Shown here piece after piece: positions 35,315-45,074 of a stretch of DNA of 64,000 nucleotides (position 1 is its first letter; each line of letters begins with the position of its first letter). The notes under the pieces were generated by a model. That model was not told the DNA's origin. It searched no databases and was given only the letters and a program-made list of their open reading frames with translations. The stretch is from Levilactobacillus brevis (GTDB lineage Bacteria > Bacillota > Bacilli > Lactobacillales > Lactobacillaceae): contig CP079699.1 in the NCBI GenBank assembly GCA_021383565.1, forward strand, positions 1,364,001-1,428,000, written 5' to 3'. Made by a program: the position numbers and the translations under genes.

Positions 35315-36871
35315 CTATTCCCATTCAATAGTCGAAGGCGGCTTACTCGTCACATCATAAAGTATGCGGTTCACGTGATCCACTTCGTTAACGATCCGCA
35401 CGGAAATCGCCTGTAAGACGTCCCACGGAATGCGGGCGAAGTCGGCGGTCATGCCATCGATGGAAGTCACGGCGCGGATACCGACTGCATAGTCGTACGT
35501 CCGGCCATCCCCCATGACACCGACACTCTTGATGTTTGGTAAGACCGTAAAGTATTGCCAAATATCGCGGTCGAGGCCGGCCTTCTTGATTTCTTCACGC
35601 AAGATGAGGTCACTATCGCGGACGATTTGTAGCTTCTCCGGCGTGATTTCGCCTAAGACCCGAATCCCTAAACCAGGACCTGGGAATGGCTGACGCCACA
35701 CGAGGGCACTCGGCATGCCGAGCTTTTCACCCAATTCACGGGCTTCATCCTTGAATAGCGAACGCAAGGGTTCAATCAACTGGAAGTGCATGTCTTCCGG
35801 TAAACCGCCCACGTTGTGGTGAGACTTGATGGTTTGCGCCGTATCCGTCCCACTTTCGATGACGTCGGTGTACAACGTCCCTTGGGCCAGGAAGTCGATC
35901 CCATCGAGCTTCTGGGCCTCGTCGTTAAAGACTTGGATGAACTCGTTACCGATGATCTTCCGTTTCTTTTCGGGTTCGGTGACGCCGGCCAGCTTACTCA
36001 AGAAGCGGTCCTGCGCGTCGACCTTAACGATGTTCAAGCCGAACTTGCCTTCCAGGCTATCCATAACTTGCTGGGCTTCACCCTTCCGCAGCAGACCGTG
36101 ATCCACGAAAATACTGGTCAGTTGCGTGCCGATAGCCTTGTGCAACAGCACCCCGACCACGGAGGAGTCAACCCCACCGGACAAGCCGAGCAGGACGCGC
36201 TTATCGCCGACCGTCTCGCGGATGTGTTCGATTTGCAAGTCAATAAAGTCATCCATCGACCAGTTAGCTTCCGCGTGGCAGACATCAAAAGCAAAGTGCT
36301 TCAAGATTTCATTACCGTATTCCGTGTTCCGAACTTCTGCGTGCAATTGAATGCCGTAGAAGTTCCGGTCAACGTCTTGCATGGCAGAAATCGGGCAGTT
36401 TTCACTCGTTGCCACCCGTTCGAAGCCATCCGGCACTTGGGTCACCAAGTCGCCGTGGCTCATCCACACCGTTTGTTGCTTAGGCGTACCCGCAAATAGC
36501 TTGGCATCATCACTTAACACGGTGATTTCCGCCCGCCCGTATTCCCGGTTGTCGGCGGCTTCAACTTTCCCGCCATCCAAGTCGTAGGCCATCAGTTGCA
36601 TGCCGTAGCAGATTCCCAAGATGGGAATGCCCAACTTATAAATCTCAGGATCGACGTTAAAGGCACTACTATCGTACACACTATTCGGTCCACCAGAGAA
36701 GATGATTCCCTTGGCGCCCCAAGCTTTAATCTCGACCGCACTCATCGTATGGGCCTTCAGTTCGGAGTAAACGCCCATGTCACGAATCCGGCGCGTAATC
36801 AATTGATTGTATTGACTTCCGAAGTCCAAGACGATAATCTTATCGAATTTGGACATATCCACGTTTGCCAA
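35315..36871 (-). CDS. guaA: GMP synthase (glutamine-hydrolysing)
   Basis: 518 residues. Converts XMP to GMP using glutamine and ATP. The class I amidotransferase domain has Cys in [12 protein letters not shown] and the His/Glu pair in [14 protein letters not shown]; the PPi-loop ATP domain reads [20 protein letters not shown]; the C-terminal dimerisation domain ends PPSTIEWE as usual. The frame is open to a GTG at 36880, but the ribosome site GAAAGGG abuts that codon; the TTG at 36871 gives [20 protein letters not shown], matching the family start. Promoter TTGACC-17-TATGAT at 36936-36908. The 3' end borders the mobile island. Confidence 0.97.
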   Translation of the reverse strand: MANVDMSKFDKIIVLDFGSQYNQLITRRIRDMGVYSELKAHTMSAVEIKAWGAKGIIFSGGPNSVYDSSAFNVDPEIYKLGIPILGICYGMQLMAYDLDGGKVEAADNREYGRAEITVLSDDAKLFAGTPKQQTVWMSHGDLVTQVPDGFERVATSENCPISAMQDVDRNFYGIQLHAEVRNTEYGNEILKHFAFDVCHAEANWSMDDFIDLQIEHIRETVGDKRVLLGLSGGVDSSVVGVLLHKAIGTQLTSIFVDHGLLRKGEAQQVMDSLEGKFGLNIVKVDAQDRFLSKLAGVTEPEKKRKIIGNEFIQVFNDEAQKLDGIDFLAQGTLYTDVIESGTDTAQTIKSHHNVGGLPEDMHFQLIEPLRSLFKDEARELGEKLGMPSALVWRQPFPGPGLGIRVLGEITPEKLQIVRDSDLILREEIKKAGLDRDIWQYFTVLPNIKSVGVMGDGRTYDYAVGIRAVTSIDGMTADFARIPWDVLQAISVRIVNEVDHVNRILYDVTSKPPSTIEWE

Positions 36872-36907
36872 GCCATTCACCCTTTCTTCTTTCTCAACAT
36901 TGTATCT

Positions 36908-36936
36908 ATCATACCGATTTCTGAAACGCGGGTCAA
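36908..36936 (-). promoter_or_regulatory. guaA promoter
   Basis: TTGACC (36936-36931), 17 bases, TATGAT (36913-36908), about 40 bases before the guaA start. Confidence 0.8.
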
Positions 36937-36950
36937 TCTAAATCTAACAG

Positions 36951-36977
36951 AAAAGCGGGAGAATTACTTCACCCGTT
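36951..36977 (-). terminator. terminator of the coaA-GNAT operon
   Basis: Minus-strand stem ACGGGTGAAG/TTCTCCCGCT followed by TTTCTGTT, 20 bases past the GNAT gene stop. Confidence 0.65.
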
Positions 36978-36998
36978 AATCGGTTGTGGGACTCCCTG

Positions 36999-37589
36999 CT
37001 ACCAACGATTCCCCTGTAAATTCAGTCGGAGATGAAAGGTCGTCTGGCGGTCGATTCGCCGACGTTCCACCGCAACAAAGCCGTACTGGGCCGCCAATTT
37101 GGCCAACGCACTGCCCGGCCGGACATCGACGCCCATCGCTTGGGCGCCACTCAACCGAGCCCGATGAATCGCGTCACCCATCAGCCACTCATCGAACCAT
37201 TTCTGCTGGTAGGTCTTCCCCCGATAGCGTCCGCGGACCGTCAACAGGTCCAAATACCACTCGTCCGGTCGCGCCCGCGGCGTCACCACCAGTTGCTGGG
37301 GCGGGGCCACCTGCAACCGGGCAAACAGCGCCGACCACTGATTATCCAGTGTCTGCTCTACCGCCGCTGGGTAGCCATACGCCACGCCCACGGCCACACC
37401 TTGATTCTGGTAAACGCGTGCCTGCGGGTAGCCATAGCGAAACTGCGGCTGGTGGTAGCCAACAAAGAGCAATTGCGACAACTGTTCCTTGCTCAGTCGC
37501 CGCAAGCGCCGTAGTTGCCGACGTTCCAGCTCGTGGAGCACCAGCATCGCCACCGAGTCGGCATCCACGATTGTTGCATCCCGTAACAT
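36999..37589 (-). CDS. GNAT-family N-acetyltransferase-like protein
   Basis: 196 residues. The C-terminal half shows the GNAT plan: DEWYLDLLTVRGRYRGKTYQ (strand 4 and the acetyl-CoA loop), then IHRARLSGAQAMGVDVRPGS and AKLAAQYGFVAVERRRI. The acetyl-CoA loop (VRGRYRGKTY) departs from the usual Q/RxxGxG/A. Substrate unknown. AGGAGG precedes the ATG; the gene starts 11 bases after the coaA stop and so forms an operon with it. Confidence 0.75.
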   Translation of the reverse strand: MLRDATIVDADSVAMLVLHELERRQLRRLRRLSKEQLSQLLFVGYHQPQFRYGYPQARVYQNQGVAVGVAYGYPAAVEQTLDNQWSALFARLQVAPPQQLVVTPRARPDEWYLDLLTVRGRYRGKTYQQKWFDEWLMGDAIHRARLSGAQAMGVDVRPGSALAKLAAQYGFVAVERRRIDRQTTFHLRLNLQGNRW

Positions 37590-37600
37590 GCCGCCACCTC

Positions 37601-38524
37601 CTAGTATTTCCGCAGTAACAAGCGATCCACCCGGTGATGGAACGTCTTGTGAATAATCATATCCGCCCGATTCCGCGTAGGCAGGATATACTCCTCTAGA
37701 TTCTTCAAATCAATATCGTGCCACACCTGCTTGGCCTTAGCAATCGCCTGGTCATGCCCGCCAATCGCATACGGATAATAATAGTTCGTCGGGTCCTGAA
37801 AGGCCGTGTTCAGCAGCAAGTCGAAGCGCTCCAAGAACCAATCCTCGATTAGCCCCGGATCTGCGTCCACGTAGAGGGAGAAGTCCGTGAAATCACTGAC
37901 ATAAATCTGTTCATTGGTCGGCAACTGCAGGGTATTAATTCCCTCGACAATCAGCACGTCGGGGTGCACGATATAATCAAATTGTTCCGGCACAATATCG
38001 TAAATCTTATGCGAATATACCGGCGCCTTAATCAGCGGTTTACCAGCCTTGACGTCATTTAAAAATTGAATCAGTCCGGCCATATCGTAGCTCTCCGGGA
38101 ACCCCTTGCGCGCCATGAGATTGCGCTTCTTCAGTTCCTCATTACTATACAGAAAGCCATCGGTCGTAATCAGTTGGATACGTTGTCCCTGAAAATAGTG
38201 ATTCAGGAGAACTTCAAGCAACCGTGCCGTGGTACTCTTGCCCACGGCCACACTCCCCGCAATCCCAATGATAAAGGGCACCCGGTGAGGCTGACGCTGC
38301 AGGAACCGCGCCTTGTCCTGCTGGAGTTGTTGATAGTGGTCGAACTCCAGCCGCAGCAAGTGAATTAGTGGAATATAAATATCCTGCACATCTTGTAGCG
38401 AGATACGGTCATTAAACGCCTTAATCTGCCGCAAACTCTCCTGAGTCAACGGTAACGTCGCGTCATCGGAAAACGCTCGCCACTGCGCACGCGTAAAGGC
38501 ATTGTAATTGATGGGATCTGACAT
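37601..38524 (-). CDS. coaA: pantothenate kinase, type I
   Basis: 307 residues, the standard length of the prokaryotic type I enzyme, which phosphorylates pantothenate as the first, regulated step of coenzyme A synthesis. Walker A GIAGSVAVGKSTTARLL near residue 92; further family blocks LITTDGFLYSNEELKKRNLM, GFPESYDMAGLIQFLNDVKA and ILPTRNRADMIIHKTFHHRV. TTGAGGTG precedes the ATG and a TATAAT lies at 38569-38564 with a weak -35. Followed directly by the GNAT gene. Confidence 0.97.
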   Translation of the reverse strand: MSDPINYNAFTRAQWRAFSDDATLPLTQESLRQIKAFNDRISLQDVQDIYIPLIHLLRLEFDHYQQLQQDKARFLQRQPHRVPFIIGIAGSVAVGKSTTARLLEVLLNHYFQGQRIQLITTDGFLYSNEELKKRNLMARKGFPESYDMAGLIQFLNDVKAGKPLIKAPVYSHKIYDIVPEQFDYIVHPDVLIVEGINTLQLPTNEQIYVSDFTDFSLYVDADPGLIEDWFLERFDLLLNTAFQDPTNYYYPYAIGGHDQAIAKAKQVWHDIDLKNLEEYILPTRNRADMIIHKTFHHRVDRLLLRKY

Positions 38525-38636
38525 GGGGACACCTCAACTTTTTCAGAAATAATTAGCCCCATTATACCGCAGATACGTCCCAATTCCTTATGCTTCGGTG
38601 ATAAAAATGGTGGAATTCTTCCGCTTAAGAAATAGC

Positions 38637-38671
38637 AAAAGGGCTACCCGCCATAACTGGAAAGTAGCCCT
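38637..38671 (-). terminator. helD terminator
   Basis: Stem GGGCTAC (38641-38647) with GTAGCCC (38664-38670); minus-strand continuation TTTTGCTATTTC. It lies 140 bases past the helD stop. Confidence 0.75.
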
Positions 38672-38811
38672 CGTCATTGCAATCACGATTGACGCTGAGT
38701 CAACGTGATCACAAACACCCTGATGGAAATTTTTTATTTAAATTGTCATGGTCACCCAAACCGTTTGAGCGACACAGCATATCGAGGCTTGCGGACTCAA
38801 CTAGGGCAAGC

Positions 38812-41109
38812 TTAACGCAACACCTCATACTCATCGGTCGGCACATCGCTCAGCAGCGGTGACATCTCGCCAACCGCCACCAGACTCAGCCGGTGCATCG
38901 CCCGCGAACAGATGGTGTAGAGCAATTGCCGCTCATCATCCGCCCCGTAGCGACTAGCTGAAGCGTGCCAAACGATGACGGCATCGAACTCCAACCCTTT
39001 GGCTAAGAACGATGGCACTACGATCACGCCGGGTGCCAGCCGTTGATTTTCCGACTGGATCAACGTGACCGCGACGTCCTGCGCCCGCAATTGCTCGGTC
39101 AGTGCTCGGCAATCTGCCAAGTCCTTACCAATGATCGCAGTCGTCTCGTCCTCGGCATTGTTCTGCTTGACCTGCGCGATGACGCGTTGCAGGGCTGCCT
39201 GCTCATCCGGTGCCACCGTGAGCGTCGGCAGTTCGCCTTCCCGATCAAAGGCCGTGACCGCCTCACCGTTTTTCAAAATATGCTTGGTGAAGTCGGTGAC
39301 CTGTTGCGTGGACCGGTACGACTGCGTCAGCTGAACGACCTTGGTCTTATCCGGATCAAACATCGTACTGAGCTCCTGTAGCAGCGTGCGGCTATTTTCC
39401 TTGGTGAAAATGGCCTGATTCAGGTCCCCGAGCATCGTGAACCGTGCTCGTGGGAAACTGTACTTCAGAAAGGCCAGTTGGAAGGCGTTGTAGTCCTGAA
39501 TTTCATCCAAGAAGACGTAACGCATGTCCCGTTCACCGGTCTTACCGGTCATCTTGTCGTAGAGGTACAGGTACGGCGTGGTATCGACCAGCTGCATGGT
39601 ATGATCTCTGAGCTTGTCGATGGTCTCCTCCACACTCGCCTGCCAATCGGCCACGGTGATGTGATAATCCTGCAGATCGAGGCGGTTCGGCATGTCCCGC
39701 AGCATGTGCACGTACTGATTGTTAATGCTCAGGAACCGCGCCCGCACGATCGCCTTACGAATCGGGCTAAAGGCCTGCATGACCACCTTCCGCGCCAAGA
39801 ACTGGAATTCCTTGTCGGCGGATTCAAATTCTCGCGGATCGTCCCCGTACAACGCATTCAACTGTTCACGGTCGAGGTCCTGAATTTTTTCTTCGACCCA
39901 TTTTGTCCGCATTTCACTAGAGATCCGGCGATTCAGAATCCGAATCAGGGCTTCCTTGGTCGCCTGCAAGCGGTTGGCCAAGTGGTAGTTGCGGTTGAAG
40001 CTGTAGTAAATCTCTTGAATCTTTTCTTTCGGGATAAAGACTTTCCCGTTAAATTTAATATTGCGAAAGACCATATCGATACTTTCCAGGTGATCGGCGT
40101 ATCCAGTCACGGCGTCGAAGAAGTCGAGGCTCCCCTTCAACCGGCTGATTCGGCGCTGGGCTGGCGTATTGACCTCGCCGAAGCGTTGCGCCAACGTCTC
40201 CACGTCAATCTTCGGTAGCCGGCGGCCCGCGTACTGGTAGTAGGTCATCTGGACCATGTTGTGCTCACCCAGTTCGGGCAAGACCTGGTCGATATAGTCG
40301 TTGAACAACTGGTTGGGCGAGAACAGCATGACCTGTCCGGCCGTCAAATGCCCCCGGTACCGGTATAGCAAGTAGGCTACCCGTTGTAAGATAGCCGCCG
40401 TCTTCCCGGACCCCGCGGCTCCCTGCACGAACAGCAAGTCGGACCCGGTGTCTCGGATAATCCGGTTCTGTTCCTTTTGGATGGTCGTCACGATACTCTT
40501 CATCTTGGTATCGGAGTGTTCACTCAGCGCCGACAACAACATCTGGTCGGTCACCGTCTGATCGGCATCGTACAGGGTGATGATCGTGCCATCCTCGATC
40601 TGAAATTGCCGCTTTAATTGAACGTCGACGGTCTGTTCCCCATCTGGCGTCTGATAGCTGACATTTCCCAGCTCACCATCGTAATAGATGCTCGAGATGG
40701 GCGCCCGCCAATCGTAGATGAGAAAATGATCGGGTGAATCGGAGAACGATCCCAGACCGATATAAATGGTCTCGGGCTTCGCCTTAACGCCTTCCTGAAA
40801 ATCGATCCGGGCAAAGTACGCCTTCTTCTCCAAGCGTTTCAAGGTGCTCAACTCGGTCGTGGCGTGTTGCCAGCTATTCTGCCGTTCAGCCAACATCTGT
40901 TGTTGCTGCCGCACGGAGAGCGCCGTTTCCAGGATGCCTTCGTAACTGTCTGTCTTGATTCGTAAGTCATTGACAAAGTTCTTGCGAATGCCCGCCTCGT
41001 CATTTTCGGCAGAATCGATCCGCTTCTTGGATTCGGTTTGTGCGACCTTAATCTTCGCGACCACCGCATCTAAATGTTTTTGTTCATGAGCCTTAATTGA
41101 ATCTGGCAA
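38812..41109 (-). CDS. helD: HelD, RNA polymerase recycling ATPase (UvrD/Rep-like)
   Basis: 765 residues. The N-terminal charged coiled-coil arm (residues 1-75), then an SF1 ATPase core: Walker A VQGAAGSGKTAAILQRVAYL near residue 230, Walker B region RYVFLDEIQDYNAFQLAFLK, TMLGDLNQAIF and QSYRSTQQVTDF, and C-terminal SSRYGADDERQLLYTICSRA. Firmicute HelD inserts into stalled RNA polymerase and releases DNA and RNA. Start is TTG at 41109, with GAGGAGGG eight bases upstream; no ATG fits better. Preceded by the large intergenic element B in the same direction. A UvrD/PcrA identity is unlikely because of the N-terminal arm. Confidence 0.93.
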   Translation of the reverse strand: MPDSIKAHEQKHLDAVVAKIKVAQTESKKRIDSAENDEAGIRKNFVNDLRIKTDSYEGILETALSVRQQQQMLAERQNSWQHATTELSTLKRLEKKAYFARIDFQEGVKAKPETIYIGLGSFSDSPDHFLIYDWRAPISSIYYDGELGNVSYQTPDGEQTVDVQLKRQFQIEDGTIITLYDADQTVTDQMLLSALSEHSDTKMKSIVTTIQKEQNRIIRDTGSDLLFVQGAAGSGKTAAILQRVAYLLYRYRGHLTAGQVMLFSPNQLFNDYIDQVLPELGEHNMVQMTYYQYAGRRLPKIDVETLAQRFGEVNTPAQRRISRLKGSLDFFDAVTGYADHLESIDMVFRNIKFNGKVFIPKEKIQEIYYSFNRNYHLANRLQATKEALIRILNRRISSEMRTKWVEEKIQDLDREQLNALYGDDPREFESADKEFQFLARKVVMQAFSPIRKAIVRARFLSINNQYVHMLRDMPNRLDLQDYHITVADWQASVEETIDKLRDHTMQLVDTTPYLYLYDKMTGKTGERDMRYVFLDEIQDYNAFQLAFLKYSFPRARFTMLGDLNQAIFTKENSRTLLQELSTMFDPDKTKVVQLTQSYRSTQQVTDFTKHILKNGEAVTAFDREGELPTLTVAPDEQAALQRVIAQVKQNNAEDETTAIIGKDLADCRALTEQLRAQDVAVTLIQSENQRLAPGVIVVPSFLAKGLEFDAVIVWHASASRYGADDERQLLYTICSRAMHRLSLVAVGEMSPLLSDVPTDEYEVLR

Positions 41110-41348
41110 GCCAATCCCTCCTCGAATTAATGGGCTAATCAGTCATCCAAATCAGCAATCACTATGGCGTTCCGAGTTCCCGTACTCCCCCGTGGTGACC
41201 CGGATTAACCATAATAATTCGACTTTCAATTCTACACTTAATCCCCTTATAAATAAAGAAATGTGACCGGCTAAAGATTGAAAACTTGAAAACGCTGACT
41301 CATTCTCAACTGGTACAGTTTTGGGGGTATTAAATCACCTATTATGAT

Positions 41349-41791
41349 CCACCTACGGCAGTCAGAAATTCCGGGGCTGTGGGGACCGCCTGCGGCCTAA
41401 GAAGCGGTCCTCCGGCTCGGTTTGAAACCTAGCAAAATTCGCCAGTCTCCAAACACGTCCCGCGCTGTAAGCTGACTTAAGACGTCAGCTAACACCGCTG
41501 TCACGGCTACCGCCATCTCTGGCTGCCCCCGGTTACGCCGAGTGAAAGCCACTGAATGTGTGGAGTCATCGCTGGTGTGGCAACGTTTGGTCAGTTTAAT
41601 TGGATACATCCTCATGTAGCCGTGAGTGAATCAAATTTGGTCTCAGCCGTGGGATTTTCCAAGGGTTCTGCTTGGAAAATGGCGTCTTTGAGACGCGGGC
41701 TGACGGCTCAAAGCGAGGAACAAGACCGTTCTTTGGCTTGTCCCGTCCTGCCCACCGCGATCCAGACCAAATTTGGCGAACGGTAAGGCGG
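41349..41791 (-). repeat. large structured intergenic element, family 1, copy B
   Basis: Read on the minus strand this copy matches element A (7401-7830) throughout. The outer stem CAAATTTGGTC/GACCAAATTTG, the CTTTGAG/CTCAAAG hairpin, the ATTTTCCAAG hairpin (here opened by one base), the long-range TCACGGCTAC/GTAGCCGTGA stem and the GGACCGC/GCGGTCC hairpin are kept. The AGCTG hairpin is longer here: AGCTGAC/GTCAGCT. It lies between divergent helD and the antiporter gene. The remaining 240 bases to helD carry a CTAAAGATTGAAAAC end sequence near 41273 similar to the 3' end of element A. Confidence 0.8.
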
Positions 41792-41938
41792 ACGGCAACG
41801 ACCACATATGATTGAGACTGACTATGCCTTGATCCACCAGGGCTACCAGTCACCTTTTGACTTTAGCGGCGGCTTAATTCCAGTTATCTGCCAATAACTT
41901 TGGTATACTTGAGGGGAAATTTTTTCGGGGGTGACTCT

Positions 41939-43795
41939 ATGGATCAAGTTTCTCTATTAATTATCTTAACTGCCGCATTGGTGACGCCGCTCGTGATGGC
42001 GAAATTCAAGCTCACCGTCCTGCCGACCGCTGTCGTGGAAATCCTGGTCGGTATCATGCTGGGGCCCAGTCTCTTCAACGTGGTACACACCAACGCCACG
42101 TTGACTCTGCTCTCCAACACCGGGGTTATTTTTCTGATGTTTCTCAGTGGGATGGAGATTGACTTCAGTCTCTTCAATCGCCGCAAACAACCGCAGACAC
42201 CACTAGCCGCCAAGGCCGCCGGCAACGCGCCCAAGTATTCGCCGGTCTTTATCGCGGTTAGTAGCTATGTGGCCATCGCCGCTAGCGCGCTACTACTGGG
42301 CTTTATCTGCCAGTGGACCGGTCTATTCAAGGACCCGTGGCTAGCTGCCATCATCTTCATGACCATTTCGCTGGGCATCGTCATCGCGACGCTCAAGGAA
42401 AAGGAACTCCTGAGTAAGCCCTTTGGTCAAACGGTGCTCCTAATTGCTGCTCTGGGGGAAATCGTGCCTCTCTTCGCCCTGACCATCTACGCCTCCATCT
42501 TCGGCAAGGGTGGCAAATCTCTATGGCTATTATTGTTGGTCTTCCTGGCGGCCGGGATTCTCTTCCGCCGGTTCAAACCGTTCTTCACCTTCTTCGAACG
42601 CATCAACAAGTCCACCACGCAATTGGACATTCGGCTCGCCTTCTTTCTGATCTTTAGCATGGTGGTCATCGCCGAATCCGTGGGCGCCGAAGGAATCCTC
42701 GGTGCATTCGTGGCCGGGATTGTGATGAAGCTTCTCCAACCCCAAGAGGACACGCGCACGCGACTAGACGGAATCGGCTACGGTTTCTTCATCCCGATGT
42801 TCTTCATGATGAGTGGAGTCGACTTAAACTTACGGACATTACTAGCCGATTCGGCGACGTTACTGCTGATTCCCGCCTTTCTGGTGGCTTACCTGCTGGC
42901 CAAGGCCGCGGTCTACTTCATCCTGCGGCTCCGTTTCAAGCGTGGCAATGCCTTCGCCGGTATGGCGATTACGTCCGCCACGATTACCATGGTTCTGGCC
43001 GTCTTGCAGGTCGCGAAGACCATGAATGTGGTCACTAGTCAACAGTCCGGCGCCTTCCTGCTGGCCGCCATTCTGACCTGCGTGCTGGGCCCGTTGCTGT
43101 TCAACACGGGCTACTCCGCCGAGGCCGAGGATCTGAAGAAATCCACGGTCCACTTCATCGGTACCAATTTACTCACGGTTCCCGTGGCTCAGCAGTTGGC
43201 CGATAGCTGGTATGACATCAGCATGTACACCGACAAGCCCGCGAACTACAAGACTTACAACTCCGAAGTCAACGTTTCTCTACTGGACTCACTGGACACC
43301 GACTACGTGACCAATCAGGACGTCTTCGATGCTGACATCGTGGTACTGGGGCACTTCAACGCCAACAAGAACTACGAGCTGGCCAAGGCGGCCAAGGCTT
43401 ACGGGGTCAAACGCGTGATTGTCCGCTTCGAGGACCGCAACGTGCTGGACGAACGTGAAGACGAGCTGACCGACCTGGGTATCGAAGTCTACAACACGCC
43501 CAACGTCAACATCGCCATGTTGCGTAGCCTAATCGAAGCGCCAACCACACTCCGGCTGATGACGGCTTCAACCTCCGCCGTGTACGAAGTTGCCCTGCGC
43601 AACCGGCGCTACACCGACCAGCAGATTCGTAACCTGGACTTTGTGGGGGACGTCACCATCAGTCAAATCTTCCGCAACGGCCACTTTGTGCGGCCCACTG
43701 GGAGCACGCTGTTAAAATTCAACGACCGGATCATCTTTACCAGTACGCCAGAAAAAGCTCGTGAAATTCGGCGCGAACTAGGCATTCTGAACTAA
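41939..43795 (+). CDS. CPA2-type monovalent cation/proton antiporter with C-terminal RCK (TrkA-N/TrkA-C) domains
   Basis: 618 residues. About 12 hydrophobic segments from residue 3 to 405, including ILVGIMLGPSLFNVV and ESVGAEGILGAFVAGIVMKL, a core motif of Na+/H+ and KefB-type exchangers. A Rossmann-like TrkA-N segment (about 440-540: VVLGHFNANKNYELAKAAKA, VKRVIVRFEDRNVLDEREDE) and a TrkA-C segment at the end (FNDRIIFTSTPEKAREIRRE) would gate transport in response to a nucleotide. Likely K+ or Na+ efflux coupled to H+. The ATG at 41939 has GGGGGTGA upstream; the frame is open to 41900 without a ribosome site. TATACT lies at 41904. Confidence 0.88.
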   Translation: MDQVSLLIILTAALVTPLVMAKFKLTVLPTAVVEILVGIMLGPSLFNVVHTNATLTLLSNTGVIFLMFLSGMEIDFSLFNRRKQPQTPLAAKAAGNAPKYSPVFIAVSSYVAIAASALLLGFICQWTGLFKDPWLAAIIFMTISLGIVIATLKEKELLSKPFGQTVLLIAALGEIVPLFALTIYASIFGKGGKSLWLLLLVFLAAGILFRRFKPFFTFFERINKSTTQLDIRLAFFLIFSMVVIAESVGAEGILGAFVAGIVMKLLQPQEDTRTRLDGIGYGFFIPMFFMMSGVDLNLRTLLADSATLLLIPAFLVAYLLAKAAVYFILRLRFKRGNAFAGMAITSATITMVLAVLQVAKTMNVVTSQQSGAFLLAAILTCVLGPLLFNTGYSAEAEDLKKSTVHFIGTNLLTVPVAQQLADSWYDISMYTDKPANYKTYNSEVNVSLLDSLDTDYVTNQDVFDADIVVLGHFNANKNYELAKAAKAYGVKRVIVRFEDRNVLDEREDELTDLGIEVYNTPNVNIAMLRSLIEAPTTLRLMTASTSAVYEVALRNRRYTDQQIRNLDFVGDVTISQIFRNGHFVRPTGSTLLKFNDRIIFTSTPEKAREIRRELGILN

Positions 43796-43892
43796 AACTG
43801 TTACAATGAGACCCGCACCGTTGCTATTGGTCTGGACCTGATTTTCCTAACGACCAAGCACGTTGATTTAACACTTAAAAGGAGCGAATGAC

Positions 43893-44549
43893 ATGGCGAC
43901 AGTTGAACTTTATTTGGTGCGTCACGGCCAAACCTTTTTGAACAAGTATTTCCGTATTCAGGGCTGGATTGATGCCCCACTAACCGACAAGGGCCTCGCC
44001 GATGCCAAACGTGCCGGCGAACGGCTGGCGAACATCCCCTTCGCCGCGGCCTACACCAGTGACATGTCACGGGCCAAAAAGACCGCCGAGATTATTCTGG
44101 CGGCTAACCAGCTTGATTCCCAATCCCTGCAAGTTGACCCCGCTTTCCGTGAAGAAAGCTTCGGGTTCTTCGAAGGCATGGACGAGGGCGAAACTTGGCA
44201 CACCGTGGGTAGTCCTAAGGGTTTCCACACCTTTGATGACATGATCGCCGGGTTAACCATCGAGAAGACCAAAGACATGTTCCACGCCCAAGACCCGTAC
44301 GGCGATGCCGAAGACAATGCCGCCTTCTGGGCACGTCTGCAACCGGGATTCGACCGCGCCATTGCGGCGGCCAACGACGGCGACAAGGTGCTTATCGCTA
44401 CCCACAGCACCACCATCCGCAGTACGGTGTCGAAGTTCTCCAACATCGACGTGTCAATTCCCGTCGATAACGGCAGTATCACCAAGATTACCGTCACAGA
44501 TGGCCAGTATCACGTGGACTATTACAATAATTCTGAAGGCACGCTTTAA
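43893..44549 (+). CDS. histidine phosphatase family protein (phosphoglycerate mutase-like)
   Basis: 218 residues. The catalytic RHG motif is LYLVRHGQTFLNKYFRIQGW near residue 8; the second histidine is in VLIATHSTTIRSTVSKF near 165, with an acidic residue in FREESFGFFEGMDEG. Members are cofactor-dependent mutases or broad phosphatases; the divergent insert favours a phosphatase. AAAAGGAG precedes the ATG. It follows the antiporter after 97 bases and is closed by a strong terminator. Cytoplasmic; substrate unknown. Confidence 0.88.
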   Translation: MATVELYLVRHGQTFLNKYFRIQGWIDAPLTDKGLADAKRAGERLANIPFAAAYTSDMSRAKKTAEIILAANQLDSQSLQVDPAFREESFGFFEGMDEGETWHTVGSPKGFHTFDDMIAGLTIEKTKDMFHAQDPYGDAEDNAAFWARLQPGFDRAIAAANDGDKVLIATHSTTIRSTVSKFSNIDVSIPVDNGSITKITVTDGQYHVDYYNNSEGTL

Positions 44550-44566
44550 TGGCCTGCTACTAAACG

Positions 44567-44604
44567 AAGGACGCGCAACCAGCGAATGGTGGCGCGTCCT
44601 TTTT
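44567..44604 (+). terminator. terminator of the histidine phosphatase gene
   Basis: Stem AAGGACGCGC (44567-44576) with GCGCGTCCTT (44592-44601), then TTT. An inner ACC/GGT pair extends the hairpin. Confidence 0.9.
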
Positions 44605-44685
44605 GCATGGGACGAATTGAAGATATGGACAAAAGTTAAGAAAGTTTAAATCTGGAGAGATTCAGTGCAACAAAAAATGGAAAAT

Positions 44686-44840
44686 TTACATTAGTAGTAA
44701 GTAGAGCGTGGGACAAAAGGCGCTTAGTCGATGAGCATTTAGTTATTAGTTTTAAGCGGAACCGGCTGCCTTTTGGCGCACGTTTCGGCTATCTAAATTG
44801 GAACGCAAGGGTTTGGAAAGTTTTATCCCAAACTCTGGGG
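44686..44840 (-). repeat. short intergenic repeat, family 2, copy 2 (inverted core)
   Basis: Begins at the left with TTACATTAGTAGTAAGT (44686-44702) in the same orientation as copy 1, but the rest matches copy 1 only on the minus strand (TTCCAATTTAGATAGCCGAA, ACGTGCGCCAAAAGGCAGCC, GGTTCCGCTTAAAACT, ATCGACTAAGCGCC). So the core is inverted relative to the left flank. Confidence 0.75.
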
Positions 44841-44891
44841 GCCTTGACTTGGCGGTGGATTTGAATGAAGCCACCAAACCCAGGAGTGCAC

Positions 44892-44926
44892 AAAAAGCCC
44901 GAGAACCACACTGGCTCCCGGGCTTT
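44892..44926 (-). terminator. terminator of the opp operon
   Basis: Minus-strand stem AAAGCCCGGGAGCC..TCTCGGGCTTTTT, located about 150 bases past the oppF stop, with TTTTTGTG following. Confidence 0.8.
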
Positions 44927-44949
44927 ACTTAAGGCGTGCTTTTCATTTA

Positions 44950-45070
44950 TGGTGCCGAAACGTGTTCCGCGAGGCAGCCGGTTCCGCTTAACCCCATTCA
45001 GGCCAAAATCCAAAACCGGGATTTTAACCTGAATAACGTTAATGCTCGCCGACTCCCAGCCTCGCTCCAC
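44950..45070 (+). repeat. short intergenic repeat, family 2, copy 3
   Basis: Carries GCCGAAACGTG, AGGCAGCCGGTTCCGCTTAA and, after an inserted hairpin (ATTCAGG..AAAATC/GGATTTT..CCTGAAT), AATGCTCGCCGACT. More diverged than copies 1 and 2. It ends at the oppF stop. Confidence 0.65.
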
Positions 45071-45074
45071 ACTC

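Noticed and set aside
35200-35330. Attachment-site duplication of the guaA tail at the far side of the island
   Set aside because: No second copy of the guaA 3' sequence was found by reading the window; only a short, unconvincing CCCATTCA match near 22190.
35816-36499. 227-codon plus-strand frame
   Set aside because: Shadow of guaA on the opposite strand; no start signals.
36986-37618. 210-codon plus-strand Pro/Ala/Ser-rich frame
   Set aside because: Antisense to the GNAT gene, which has a strong ribosome site and recognisable domain.
39478-40218. 246-codon plus-strand frame
   Set aside because: Shadow of helD; high-GC third positions make long antisense frames common here.
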